Positions 8,036 to 15,766 of a DNA stretch of 49,027 nt are shown piece by piece. The position numbers and the translations under genes are program-made. Source of the DNA: Nitrosopumilus sp. LS_AOA (GTDB lineage: Archaea; Thermoproteota; Nitrososphaeria; Nitrososphaerales; Nitrosopumilaceae); the NCBI GenBank assembly GCA_001543015.1, contig LFLC01000062.1, positions 1-49,027 of the forward strand. The letters run 5' to 3'. Position 1 is the first letter of the stretch. Every line of letters starts with the position of its first letter. The notes under the pieces are model-generated. The model did not search any database. It had not been told where the DNA came from and saw nothing but the letters and a program-made list of their open reading frames with translations.

Positions 8036-9547
8036 TTGTTTGAAATTTCTAAAACAGATTTAGCAGGAAGAATAGGAACTCTCTACACCAATCATGGAAA
8101 AATTGAAACGCCTGCATTTGTTCCTGTTATTCATCCAGTAAAACAAACTATACCATCAAAGAAAATTAAAGAAATTGGTTTTGATTTAGTAATTACTAAT
8201 GCATACATTACCAGAAATAGTTATGGTGATGAAGCAATAAAAAGAGGAATTCATGATATTATAGATTTTGATAGTGCTGTCATGACGGATTCTGGAGGAT
8301 ATCAAGTTCTTGAATATGGAGATGTAGAAGTGTCACCACCAGAGATGGCAAATTTTGAAAAAGGAATTTTAACTGATTTTGCAATACCATTAGACAAACC
8401 AACAGGATTTGGATTGCCTTTAAAAAAAGCAGAAGCATATGTGAAACACACTCTCAAAGTTTCAAAACAAACACTTGAAGATAGTGAAGATAATGGTCAG
8501 ATTTGGATTGGTCCGATTCAAGGGGGGGAGCATTTTGAACTTGTTGCAAAATCAACAAAAAGTTTAGTAAAAATGGGTTTTCAAATGCTGGCCCTAGGAA
8601 GTCCAGTTGAATTTATGGTATCATATGAATATAGATTATTAGCACAAATGATAGTAGCTGCAAAAAAACAAATGCCACATTCTATTCCACTACATCTTTT
8701 TGGAGCAGGTCATCCACTCACCATTCCATTTGCAATAGCTTTAGGATGTGATACTTTTGATTCAGCATCATACATGCTTTATGCTAAAAAACTCAGATAC
8801 ATCACAGATGATGGAACACGATATTTGAAGGATATTGTGATATTTCCATGTAATTGTGAAATATGCTCAAAATACACTCCAGATGAATTTCGTCAACTTG
8901 ATGAAACTGAAAAAATTAACCAATTAGCAATTCATAATCTTTATGCAATAAAACTTGAAGTTGATAGGGTAAAACAAGCAATTCATGAAGGGCGATTATG
9001 GGAGTATGTGATTAAAAAAGCAAGAGCACATCCAAAATTATTTGAGATGATTGAAGTAATGACTGAAAACTATGAATTTCTTGGATTAGGTACACCAAAA
9101 TTCAAAGAGAAATCTATTTTCTTATTTGATAGATATGATCAATTTCGTCCAGAGGTTCAGGCATTTCATAATATTGTTAGAGAATTCAAATCAAAGAAAA
9201 ATAAATTGTTAATCACCAAAGAATACAACACAAAACCAGGATATCTAGCTCATCAATATTTAGCATTGAGTAAAAAATTCAAGGATTTTGATTCAATTCA
9301 AGTATGCCAATATAATCCACAATTAGGATTAATTCCAATTGAAATTTCAGACATTTATCCTGCAGCCCATCATGAAACATCTAGAATAGATTTCGAGCCA
9401 AAAGAATTCCCTACATTTGAAAAGACATGGAAAAATTTCTTTAAGAATAATAAATTCTCAGAAATCCATTATGACAAGAATGATCAATTCTTAAAATATT
9501 TTGTAAAAATGCTACCAAAAGAAATCAAGAAAAAATCATTTAGTTAA
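8036..9547 (+). CDS. tgtA: Archaeal tRNA-guanine(15) transglycosylase TgtA, without PUA domain
   Basis: TgtA swaps guanine-15 in the D-arm of tRNA for preQ0, the first committed step to archaeosine. Catalytic-barrel motifs are clear: TDSGGYQ (D85 to Q90), HLFGAGHP, CDTFDSAS with the likely nucleophile D242, and the zinc site C272-x-C274-x2-C277 plus a His about 24 residues later. After the barrel comes one archaeal C-terminal domain, and the chain stops at 503 residues. Full-length homologues of about 580 residues carry a further PUA domain, so that part is absent or encoded elsewhere. The start is TTG with a TATA-like box 26 nt upstream. Confidence 0.93.
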   Translation: MFEISKTDLAGRIGTLYTNHGKIETPAFVPVIHPVKQTIPSKKIKEIGFDLVITNAYITRNSYGDEAIKRGIHDIIDFDSAVMTDSGGYQVLEYGDVEVSPPEMANFEKGILTDFAIPLDKPTGFGLPLKKAEAYVKHTLKVSKQTLEDSEDNGQIWIGPIQGGEHFELVAKSTKSLVKMGFQMLALGSPVEFMVSYEYRLLAQMIVAAKKQMPHSIPLHLFGAGHPLTIPFAIALGCDTFDSASYMLYAKKLRYITDDGTRYLKDIVIFPCNCEICSKYTPDEFRQLDETEKINQLAIHNLYAIKLEVDRVKQAIHEGRLWEYVIKKARAHPKLFEMIEVMTENYEFLGLGTPKFKEKSIFLFDRYDQFRPEVQAFHNIVREFKSKKNKLLITKEYNTKPGYLAHQYLALSKKFKDFDSIQVCQYNPQLGLIPIEISDIYPAAHHETSRIDFEPKEFPTFEKTWKNFFKNNKFSEIHYDKNDQFLKYFVKMLPKEIKKKSFS

Positions 9548-9549
9548 TT

Positions 9550-9565
9550 AAAAATAATAAAAAAG
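9550..9565 (-). terminator. Poly-T terminator of the ferredoxin gene
   Basis: Just past the ferredoxin stop (9588), the minus strand reads a T-rich run (CTTTTTTATTATTTTT), typical of archaeal intrinsic termination. It lies between two convergent genes. Confidence 0.5.
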
Positions 9566-9587
9566 ATTGTGTGCTAAAAGATTCAGC

Positions 9588-9890
9588 TTATAGTGCTGCG
9601 TCTTCTGCCCAACCGTTGATGAAGACACCATTTTTGTGAAGAGGTACTGGTTGTCCAGCAGTGTAATTCATTGGTCTCATCCAAAAGATTGATTTTGTTG
9701 GACATACACCTATGCATGCACCATCAGAAATACATCTTTCTGGGTAGAAAACAAATGCTTTACCTCTCTTCCAGCCTTCAACAGGTTTTACTCTAAGGAC
9801 ATCAGGACCAAGAGTTGTACAGATTTCTACACATAGTGCACATCCGATACATCTTTGTTCATCAATGTCTGGAAGTATTGCTATTGGCAT
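9588..9890 (-). CDS. Two-cluster ferredoxin with an Asp ligand in the second motif
   Basis: This is a 100-residue iron-sulfur protein. The first motif is C14-x2-C17-x2-C20-x3-C24. The second is C53-x2-D56-x2-C59-x3-C63-P, with Asp in place of the second Cys. In other archaea this substitution gives a [3Fe-4S] or an Asp-ligated [4Fe-4S] cluster. A 28-residue spacer lies between the motifs, longer than in bacterial 8Fe ferredoxins. The C-terminal 37 residues are aromatic-rich and unusual. It is probably a cytosolic low-potential electron carrier. It is monocistronic, with a strong TATA box 28 nt before the ATG and a poly-T terminator. Confidence 0.88.
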   Translation of the reverse strand: MPIAILPDIDEQRCIGCALCVEICTTLGPDVLRVKPVEGWKRGKAFVFYPERCISDGACIGVCPTKSIFWMRPMNYTAGQPVPLHKNGVFINGWAEDAAL

Positions 9891-9913
9891 TGTAACATTA
9901 AATTCATTGGTGA

Positions 9914-9922
9914 CTATTTAAA
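9914..9922 (-). promoter_or_regulatory. TATA box of ferredoxin gene
   Basis: The minus strand reads TTTAAATAG centred 28 nt before the ATG at 9890. This is a near-consensus archaeal TATA element for a leaderless message. Confidence 0.6.
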
Positions 9923-9990
9923 CCATGATTGAAATTCATAACCCTGTTATGAAATTGATCGTAAAATATTGCATGCAAAAAAACTATTTG

Positions 9991-10010
9991 AAAATTTAAA
10001 AAACAAAAAG
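9991..10010 (-). terminator. Poly-T terminator of the first 70-aa paralogue
   Basis: The minus strand carries a T-rich run (two T tracts of five and six) about 20-40 nt past the stop at 10029. Confidence 0.45.
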
Positions 10011-10028
10011 ATAACGTTATGTGTACGT

Positions 10029-10241
10029 TTATTTTCTCATTGCATCAATTTGACCAGAAGTTACCCAATCGAGTAATTCTGCAGATGTTGGGTTTAATTC
10101 TGATTTCTTATCCATCATATTTTTAACCCAAATCCAATTGATTTGATTTAGAAGTACTTTATTTCCTTCATCGCCTGCACGAGTGCTTGCTACAAGAGCT
10201 TTATCTTGTTGAGCAATCCATTCATCATAGGTTCTTCCCAT
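10029..10241 (-). CDS. Conserved 70-residue hypothetical protein, copy 1 of a tandem pair
   Basis: This soluble, mostly helical 70-residue protein starts MGRTYDEW and ends GQIDAMRK. The central block TRAGDEGNKVLLNQINWIWV is shared exactly with the neighbouring copy. I do not recognise a named domain. I set the start at the ATG at 10241 because a TATA box lies 27 nt upstream; the longer frame from a TTG at 10250 adds only MFF. It is 57 of 70 residues identical to copy 2 (10417-10629). Each copy has its own promoter, so expression is probably independent and high. Function is unknown. Confidence 0.8.
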   Translation of the reverse strand: MGRTYDEWIAQQDKALVASTRAGDEGNKVLLNQINWIWVKNMMDKKSELNPTSAELLDWVTSGQIDAMRK

Positions 10242-10263
10242 GAAGAACAACTCTTAGCTAACA

Positions 10264-10272
10264 CTAATTAAA
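10264..10272 (-). promoter_or_regulatory. TATA box of 70-aa paralogue 1
   Basis: The minus strand reads TTTAATTAG centred 27 nt before the ATG at 10241. The identical element at the same distance precedes copy 2. Confidence 0.6.
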
Positions 10273-10416
10273 GCTTTTGAAGATTACATGAAGTACATAA
10301 TGATCGGAGTTCTCCATTCATCTAAATCATGGATTAGAATGCAATCAGCATACACATTTTGATAATCTAAAAAATATTTCACGAATTCAAGTAAAAAGTT
10401 AATGTGATGTGTATGT

Positions 10417-10629
10417 TTATTTTCTCATTGCATCAATTTGACCAGTTGTAACCCAATCAAGTAATTCTGCAGATGTAGGATTAAGATGTGCTTTCTGATT
10501 CATGAGATTATTAACCCAAATCCAGTTGATTTGATTTAGAAGTACTTTATTTCCTTCATCGCCTGCACGAGTTTTTGCTACAACATCTTGATCTTGCAGT
10601 TTTATCCATTCATCATAGGTTCTTCCCAT
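10417..10629 (-). CDS. Conserved 70-residue hypothetical protein, copy 2 of a tandem pair
   Basis: This is a paralogue of the gene at 10029-10241: same length, 57 identical residues, with changes clustered in residues 10-18 (KLQDQDVVAK) and around residues 40-48 (NNLMNQKAH). The ATG at 10629 is fixed by a TATA box 27 nt upstream. No known domain is recognised. The conserved tryptophans (W8, W36, W38, W61) and the unchanged central and C-terminal blocks suggest a folded helical domain under purifying selection, with one variable helix face. Function is unknown. Confidence 0.8.
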   Translation of the reverse strand: MGRTYDEWIKLQDQDVVAKTRAGDEGNKVLLNQINWIWVNNLMNQKAHLNPTSAELLDWVTTGQIDAMRK

Positions 10630-10651
10630 GAAAAACAATTCTTAGCTAACA

Positions 10652-10660
10652 CTAATTAAA
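10652..10660 (-). promoter_or_regulatory. TATA box of 70-aa paralogue 2
   Basis: The minus strand reads TTTAATTAG centred 27 nt before the ATG at 10629. It duplicates the promoter of copy 1. Confidence 0.6.
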
Positions 10661-10741
10661 TCTTGAGAGAATTCTATTGTTTTGAAATGATTGGATATCA
10701 TCTAAGAAGGTTTTAACGTAGAGATAAATTCATTTTAATTC

Positions 10742-12007
10742 TTGGATGTAAAAATTTTAGGTGCTGCAAATGAAGTTGGCAGATCAGGTTTTTTAGTTAA
10801 TTGTAATGGAACAAAACTTTTGCTGGATTATGGTGTCATGTTTGGTAAAAGAGGTTCACCACCAGGATACCCACTTCATGTAAAACCTAAAGACTTGGAT
10901 GCCATCATTATTACTCATGCCCATTTAGATCATTCAGGAAATGTTCCATCCCTTTTTGTAAGTGGTAATACTGATGTCTATGCCACACCACCAACAATTG
11001 ATTTATCAAAAATGTTAATACTAGACATGTTAAAGATTGAAAAAAATGCCCATCCATTCGGTCTACCTGAATTGAATAACATGATGAAAAATGTCAAAGA
11101 AATAGGATTTAAACAAAAAGTTACTAAAGGAAATGCAACTTTTGAGTTCAGAGAGTCCGGACATGTAATTGGTGGCAGCACTGTTTTGGTAGAATCAGAG
11201 AAAAAGCGTCTATTCTACACAGGAGATATCAAAACAAATGGTTCAAGAATGTTACGGGAGATGGATATGGATATTGGAGAAATTGATTTACTAATTACTG
11301 AAAGTACCTATGCTAAAACAGAGCAAATTCCAAGAAAAGAATCAGAAACTCAATTAATTGAATTTGCAAATCAGGTAATGGATAGAAAAGGAATATTGTT
11401 TATTCCATCATTTTCAGTTGAGCGGTCTCAGGAAATGGCATGTATTTTAAGAAGTGCAGATTTCAAACATAAAATCATCATGGATGGAATGGCATTAAAA
11501 GTAAATGAAATAATGTTTAAACATCCAGAATACCTTAGAGACCCTAAAATATTTGCTGCAGCCATTAAAAGTTCAACTGCAATAAGAGAACATGCAGAAA
11601 GAAAACGTGCAATGGGTGAACCATGTGTTGTAATATCTCCTGCCGGAATGTTAGTAGGAGGAAATGCAGTTTATTATTTACAACAATTATCTTTTAATAG
11701 TAAAAATGGAATAGCTCTAGTTTCCTATCAAGGTGAAGGTACACCAGGTAAAAAATTACTAGATACAGGAAAAGTTTCAACCAGAGGTAAGGATCTCAAA
11801 GTACAAGCAGAGGTTAAACAATTTCAGTTTTCAGGTCATGCAGACAAGAAAGAATTGTTTGATATGATTAAAAAAATCAAAGGGAATCCAAAGGTATGGA
11901 CAGTTCACGGAGATTCTAAATCATGTGAATCGTTTGCTCAAGAAATTCATGAAAAATTTGGATTTGAAACATATGCACCAGCAGTTAATGATGAAATAAC
12001 TGTCTAA
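10742..12007 (+). CDS. Beta-CASP metallo-beta-lactamase ribonuclease (aCPSF2-type)
   Basis: This 421-residue RNase has an MBL fold plus a beta-CASP insert and acts in archaeal RNA processing and decay. The zinc motif H59-x-H61-x-D63-H64 is followed by SGHVIGGS, FYTGDIK, ESTYA (motif 4/A region), SGHADKKEL (motif B) and WTVHGDSKS (motif C). No KH domains precede the MBL domain, so it belongs to the short aCPSF2/CPSF73-like group rather than KH-bearing aCPSF1. The start is TTG at 10742, placing DVKILGAANEVG at the N-terminus as in the family. Two bases separate it from the downstream glycosylase, so they form an operon. Confidence 0.9.
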   Translation: MDVKILGAANEVGRSGFLVNCNGTKLLLDYGVMFGKRGSPPGYPLHVKPKDLDAIIITHAHLDHSGNVPSLFVSGNTDVYATPPTIDLSKMLILDMLKIEKNAHPFGLPELNNMMKNVKEIGFKQKVTKGNATFEFRESGHVIGGSTVLVESEKKRLFYTGDIKTNGSRMLREMDMDIGEIDLLITESTYAKTEQIPRKESETQLIEFANQVMDRKGILFIPSFSVERSQEMACILRSADFKHKIIMDGMALKVNEIMFKHPEYLRDPKIFAAAIKSSTAIREHAERKRAMGEPCVVISPAGMLVGGNAVYYLQQLSFNSKNGIALVSYQGEGTPGKKLLDTGKVSTRGKDLKVQAEVKQFQFSGHADKKELFDMIKKIKGNPKVWTVHGDSKSCESFAQEIHEKFGFETYAPAVNDEITV

Positions 12008-12008
12008 G

Positions 12009-12851
12009 ATGGTAAATTATAAAATAATTAATGTTGAAAATTCAATAAATAGTGGTCAAGTTTTTCTTTGGAAAAAAAATAAAGAGTTCTGGAATGGTGT
12101 AAATGGTGACGATGTTCTTAGTATAGATAAAAATGGGAATATTAATTCATATCAAAATTTTAAGATAGATTTTTTTAGACAAAATGATAATTTAGAAAAA
12201 ATTATCAAATCAATTTCAAAAGATAAAACAGTAAAGATGGCTGTAAAAAAATTTCAAGGGTTACGAATTCTCAGACAAGATCCTTTTCAATGTTTGATTT
12301 CATTTATTGTATCATCAAATTCCAATATTCCAAAAATTAAAAATAACTTAGAAAAGATTTCAAAAAAATTTGGAAAAAAAATAAAGTATCACAACCAAGA
12401 GTTTTTTTTGTTTCCCAATCCAAAAAAACTTGCCAAAGCATCAATTAATGAAATTACAAGTTGTGGTGTAGGATATCGTGCAAAATTTATCAAAGAAGCT
12501 GCAAAAATTATAGATTTAAAAGAAATTGATTTTGATTATCTGAAAAAATGTAATTATCAAGATGCAAAAGAAAACATCTGTCAAATTCCAGGAGTTGGTG
12601 GTAAAGTAGCAGATTGTGTTTTACTATTTTCATTAGATAAATTAGAAGCAGTTCCATTAGATAGATGGATAATTAGAATTTTAGAAAAGTATTATTTAAA
12701 AAAATTTGAAATTACTACTAAAACAATTACAGAAAAACAATACAATATTTTACATAAAAAAATTGTAAATTATTTTGGCCCATATGCAGGGTATTCACAA
12801 CAATTTCTTTTTAAAATGGAAAGAGAAAATTACAAAAAAAAGTGGCTGTAA
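12009..12851 (+). CDS. ogg1: OGG1-type 8-oxoguanine DNA glycosylase/AP lyase
   Basis: This is a 280-residue HhH-GPD glycosylase that excises oxidised guanine and can nick the abasic site. The helix-hairpin-helix IPGVGGKVADCV (193-204) contains the catalytic K199, and D218 lies in VPLDRW. The 19-residue K-to-D spacing equals that of human OGG1 (K249/D268). The N-terminus has the SGQVFLW segment typical of OGG1's antiparallel sheet, so I prefer OGG1 over AlkA. The ATG follows the RNase stop after one base. The protein is very Lys/Asn-rich, in line with the AT-rich genome. Confidence 0.88.
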   Translation: MVNYKIINVENSINSGQVFLWKKNKEFWNGVNGDDVLSIDKNGNINSYQNFKIDFFRQNDNLEKIIKSISKDKTVKMAVKKFQGLRILRQDPFQCLISFIVSSNSNIPKIKNNLEKISKKFGKKIKYHNQEFFLFPNPKKLAKASINEITSCGVGYRAKFIKEAAKIIDLKEIDFDYLKKCNYQDAKENICQIPGVGGKVADCVLLFSLDKLEAVPLDRWIIRILEKYYLKKFEITTKTITEKQYNILHKKIVNYFGPYAGYSQQFLFKMERENYKKKWL

Positions 12852-12900
12852 ACCCTTAAAGGAGTATGGAAATATGACTTTTATCTTATTTTGAGAGTTG

Positions 12901-12942
12901 AAACCATTTGGATCCGTATAGTTTTAGTTGAAAATTTAGTCC
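12901..12942. repeat. Weak third copy of the 15.7/16.2-kb repeat, left of the four-gene operon
   Basis: This stretch begins AACCA and contains TTTTAGT-x4-AATT-x-AGTCCC, matching the right part of the repeat at 15701. In the 23-bp core about 18 positions agree. It lies in the 12852-13051 gap just upstream of the operon. It could be a degenerate flanking repeat or chance in AT-rich DNA. Confidence 0.25.
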
Positions 12943-13051
12943 CAAGAATTTGTAATTAAGTTAATACATAAATCTATAAAATATTGATCAGATGTTAATA
13001 AATTACATAACAACAATTAATTATGATAGTTCTAATTGCTTAAGATGGATT

Positions 13052-13504
13052 ATGTCACATTTAAAAAAATCTGAATTGATTCTTTTATTACTTAATGGGG
13101 ATAATAGATATCCAATTATTGGAATAACTAGATTTGAAAAACTAGTTTTTTTAACACAAAAAGAGGTTTTAGATAAATCAAATACTAGAACAATAAAATT
13201 TGATTTTGAGCCAGATAGATTCGGTCCGTTCTCAACTGAAATTTATGATGAATTAGATTTTTTGAAATCCGTTGGGATGATTAAAGAATCAGATAGAAAA
13301 AAATTTAAAATCACAGACAAAGGGATACGATTTCTTGAAAAGAAAACATTTGAAAGAGTTGATGAAGATATGAGAAAACGCATATCAAATATTAAAGAAA
13401 CATATGGTAAAAAAGAACTGAATGATCTTCTCAAATATGTCTACATAACATATCCAGATTTCACTATAAACTCAAAAATACTGGATAGAGTATTAGAACA
13501 ATAA
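13052..13504 (+). CDS. YwgA-like winged-helix protein (first gene of four-gene operon)
   Basis: This is a 150-residue protein from the ATG at 13052; an in-frame ATG at 12992 would add 20 unrelated residues. The layout RFEKLVFLTQKE, then FDFEPDRFGPFSTEIYDEL, then SVGMI and ITDKGIRFL is that of the YwgA family (COG3432-like), a winged helix-turn-helix domain often found in defence or regulatory loci. The C-terminal third is charged and helical. It probably binds DNA or a partner protein and may regulate the operon. Its stop overlaps the next start by one base. Function is inferred from pattern only. Confidence 0.7.
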   Translation: MSHLKKSELILLLLNGDNRYPIIGITRFEKLVFLTQKEVLDKSNTRTIKFDFEPDRFGPFSTEIYDELDFLKSVGMIKESDRKKFKITDKGIRFLEKKTFERVDEDMRKRISNIKETYGKKELNDLLKYVYITYPDFTINSKILDRVLEQ

Positions 13505-14058
13505 TGATATTAGATGAAACAATTTTTCTTCTAGCATTACTTCCAATATTTGGCGGATTTACAATTGCTTTGTTTAAAATGTTAGATAGTAAACAAGATA
13601 AACTTGATGAAGATGTTGCAAGTGCATACGAACATCTAAGGAAACATACTCTAGATCCAATTTTGATAGAAATATTTGGTGGCAAAAAAGGGAAATTCAA
13701 ACCACAAGAATTTTTTAACACACCAGCAGTCATAATAAAATTATCGGAGTATAGAAAACAGTTATTCAAATTTAACAAAATTAGTGGGATGAAGGGGAGT
13801 ATTATGATAATATTGAGTCTAGCTCTAAAAACAACAGTTAGTATTGTACTTGTGATTTTAATTTTTATTGCAATAAATGAATTATTTATTAATTCAGATC
13901 ACAATACATTTGGAATAAACATGTCACATGCATCAGTTTTATATTTTATTGTTTTGATAATAACAGGATCATTTTTTGTAGTTTTTGTTGTAAAATTCAT
14001 GTCTATTAACGCTTCATTTAAGGAACAGGTAACTGAACTTAAAGGAGGTTTACCATGA
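13504..14058 (+). CDS. Three-helix membrane protein of the four-gene operon
   Basis: This is a 184-residue protein with hydrophobic helices at about residues 5-25, 100-127 and 142-167. A charged soluble stretch (about 26-95) lies between the first two. No named domain is recognised. It starts on the last base of the YwgA-like stop (TAATG) and ends overlapping the nuclease start (ATGA), so it is translationally coupled on both sides. In the operon context it could anchor the complex or act as a membrane effector, which is a guess from context. Confidence 0.8.
   Translation: MILDETIFLLALLPIFGGFTIALFKMLDSKQDKLDEDVASAYEHLRKHTLDPILIEIFGGKKGKFKPQEFFNTPAVIIKLSEYRKQLFKFNKISGMKGSIMIILSLALKTTVSIVLVILIFIAINELFINSDHNTFGINMSHASVLYFIVLIITGSFFVVFVVKFMSINASFKEQVTELKGGLP
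14042..14048 (+). promoter_or_regulatory. Strong Shine-Dalgarno site of nuclease gene
   Basis: AAGGAGG lies six bases before the ATG at 14055, inside the end of the membrane-protein gene. It is one of the strongest ribosome-binding sites seen in the window. Confidence 0.7.
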
Positions 14059-14474
14059 ATATTAGAGAAAAAGATCTTTATCCTACAATTAGAAATACGG
14101 GGCCTTTTGCTAAAAAACAATTCTATTATGAAATTCCAATAGGTGACTGGGCTACAAGTAGAAAAAGAATAGACTTGGTCATTTTAAAAAATCAAAAATT
14201 GATTTCAATTGAAGTAAAAATTAGCAATTGGAAAAAAGCTTTACAGCAAGCTTATGCTAATCTCTACGTGTTTGATTATTCTTATGTGGCTTTATGGTAC
14301 AAAACAATACCGAATGTAGATACAGATATCTTTAAGACTCTAGGTATTGGAATACTAGAAGTTAACGGTTCTTGTCAAGAGATAGTGAAGGCAAAGAAAT
14401 CAAAATTAGTTATCCCACGATGTAAAAATTATGCAAAAAATAAATGCAAATCAAAAGAAGGTATACAAAATTGA
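14055..14474 (+). CDS. PD-(D/E)XK nuclease-fold protein of the four-gene operon
   Basis: This is a 139-residue protein whose core is RKRIDLVILK, then LISIEVKISNW, then KALQQAYANLYVFDYSYVAL. That gives D40, E53 and K55 in the D-x12-E-x-K arrangement of restriction-endonuclease-like folds, followed by the usual helix with a conserved Gln-Ala. The C-terminus has a basic, Cys-containing tail (CKNYAKNKCKSK). It likely cuts or binds nucleic acid. It is coupled to the membrane gene by a four-base overlap and a strong ribosome-binding site, and to the downstream gene by a TTGA overlap. Confidence 0.75.
   Translation: MNIREKDLYPTIRNTGPFAKKQFYYEIPIGDWATSRKRIDLVILKNQKLISIEVKISNWKKALQQAYANLYVFDYSYVALWYKTIPNVDTDIFKTLGIGILEVNGSCQEIVKAKKSKLVIPRCKNYAKNKCKSKEGIQN
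14457..14462 (+). promoter_or_regulatory. Shine-Dalgarno site that sets the TTG start of the TGT-like gene
   Basis: GAAGGT lies eight bases before the TTG at 14471, which itself overlaps the nuclease stop (TTGA). This favours 14471 over the ATGs at 14444 and 14483. Confidence 0.45.
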
Positions 14475-15691
14475 CTGAACTAATGATACGTGTCAACATT
14501 AGTAGAGAAATGGCTTGGTTAGAATCTAGTAATTTAAAAAATTGTGACATTATAATACCAAGCCACATCCTAGCAGGTTTGACAAAAAGAATTACTTTAA
14601 TGCTTACAAGATTAAAAAGACCATACATCGTTGATCCTCATACATACATATTTGGTGCAGATGTTGAGCATATTGATGATAAACGTTGGTTTAGCAAATT
14701 AGTAGCAGATTACGGTTTAGATGTTATCATTACCGATCCGGATAATTTTGAACTATTACCAAATTTACTTGTTGATAATGACACACAACCTACAGACAAT
14801 TTAAGAGAATTGGTTGAAAATGTCATAAATTATCAGAGAACAAAAATTCAAGAAACTTATGACGATATTAATGAGTTTGAGGGATTTGATGAAAATGAAA
14901 GTGATAAGAATCCAAGTTTTAAGCCAAAATGGATTATTCCCCCCTACTTTTTCATTAGTGCAGGTCGTAAAGACTGGCTTCCTGTTAACATCAACTCCAT
15001 TAAGTTGGCAGTAGAAAACAAAAATTCTAATGAAAAAATTTTTGCGGTAATAATGATAGATAAAGAAATGCTCCCATATGAAAAAGATATTGACGAAATA
15101 GTGGCGGAGTATAATATTGATGGTGTTGATGGATATATGATATGGTGTGCATATATGAATGAAAATTCAGCTAAAGAAAAAGAATTATTACATTTTCAAA
15201 ATTTCATTAAAAAGTTGGCGATTCATAAAAAACCAATTCATAATATGTATGGTGGTTTATTTTCCTTTTTACTAGAAGACAAAGGAATGACTGGATCTTC
15301 TCATTCTATTTGTTATGGAGAACATAGAATTCCGTTTTCTACTGGGGGAGGAGGAATGATAACTAGATTTTATCAACCATATCTGTATTCAAAAGTACCA
15401 CTAACGAGAATGGAAGAAATTGAAAGGGCATTGAAATTAAAAAAGTGTGATTGTAAATATTGTGTTATTTTAAAAGGTGTAAATACACCTGGTGAAGAAT
15501 TAGCATTAACAGGAAAACATTTTATTTTGAAAAGAATAAACGAATTAAAGGAAATCAATTCCAAAGGAATTGAATCATTTCTTAAAAAATTAATAGATGT
15601 AAATAAAAGTGCAATGGATAATGATAAAACTGGTGCATATTCTAATTTTTATGAACGATTTTCAGTGTGGAATCAAATTCTAAATAAATAA
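14471..15691 (+). CDS. Divergent tRNA-guanine-transglycosylase-like protein (last gene of operon)
   Basis: This is a 406-residue protein from a TTG start. Its C-terminal third carries the TGT zinc signature C326-x-C328-x2-C331, then H350 and a helix (HFILKRINELKEI). The TgtA at 8036-9547 has the same CxCxxC-His-helix order. Barrel segments also line up by eye: PYIVDPHTYIFG with D55 where TgtA has TDSGGYQ, and HNMYGGLFSFLL where TgtA has HLFGAGHP. The next segment reads MTGSSHS, so the nucleophile Asp of FDSA appears lost. It could modify DNA or RNA bases, or bind them, alongside the nuclease. I infer the fold from motifs; the substrate is unknown. Confidence 0.7.
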   Translation: MTELMIRVNISREMAWLESSNLKNCDIIIPSHILAGLTKRITLMLTRLKRPYIVDPHTYIFGADVEHIDDKRWFSKLVADYGLDVIITDPDNFELLPNLLVDNDTQPTDNLRELVENVINYQRTKIQETYDDINEFEGFDENESDKNPSFKPKWIIPPYFFISAGRKDWLPVNINSIKLAVENKNSNEKIFAVIMIDKEMLPYEKDIDEIVAEYNIDGVDGYMIWCAYMNENSAKEKELLHFQNFIKKLAIHKKPIHNMYGGLFSFLLEDKGMTGSSHSICYGEHRIPFSTGGGGMITRFYQPYLYSKVPLTRMEEIERALKLKKCDCKYCVILKGVNTPGEELALTGKHFILKRINELKEINSKGIESFLKKLIDVNKSAMDNDKTGAYSNFYERFSVWNQILNK

Positions 15692-15700
15692 CCTATTCAG

Positions 15701-15741
15701 AACCAAATCTGTAGGGACTAAGATGGTTTTAGTCTGGAATT
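15701..15741. repeat. 41-bp direct repeat, copy 1 (contains palindrome)
   Basis: This aligns without gaps to 16186-16226, with 32 of 41 bases identical. It contains the inverted pair GACTAA/TTAGTC with a seven-base loop, nested in GGGACT/AGTCCC. It lies between the four-gene operon and the GIY-YIG gene. Confidence 0.5.
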
Positions 15742-15766
15742 GAGTCCCCCAAATACTAATTTTAAA

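Noticed and set aside
14444-14482. ATG at 14444 (or 14483) as the start of the TGT-like gene
   Set aside because: The TTG at 14471 has a ribosome-binding site at the right distance and overlaps the previous stop as the other genes of the operon do. The ATG at 14483 remains possible.
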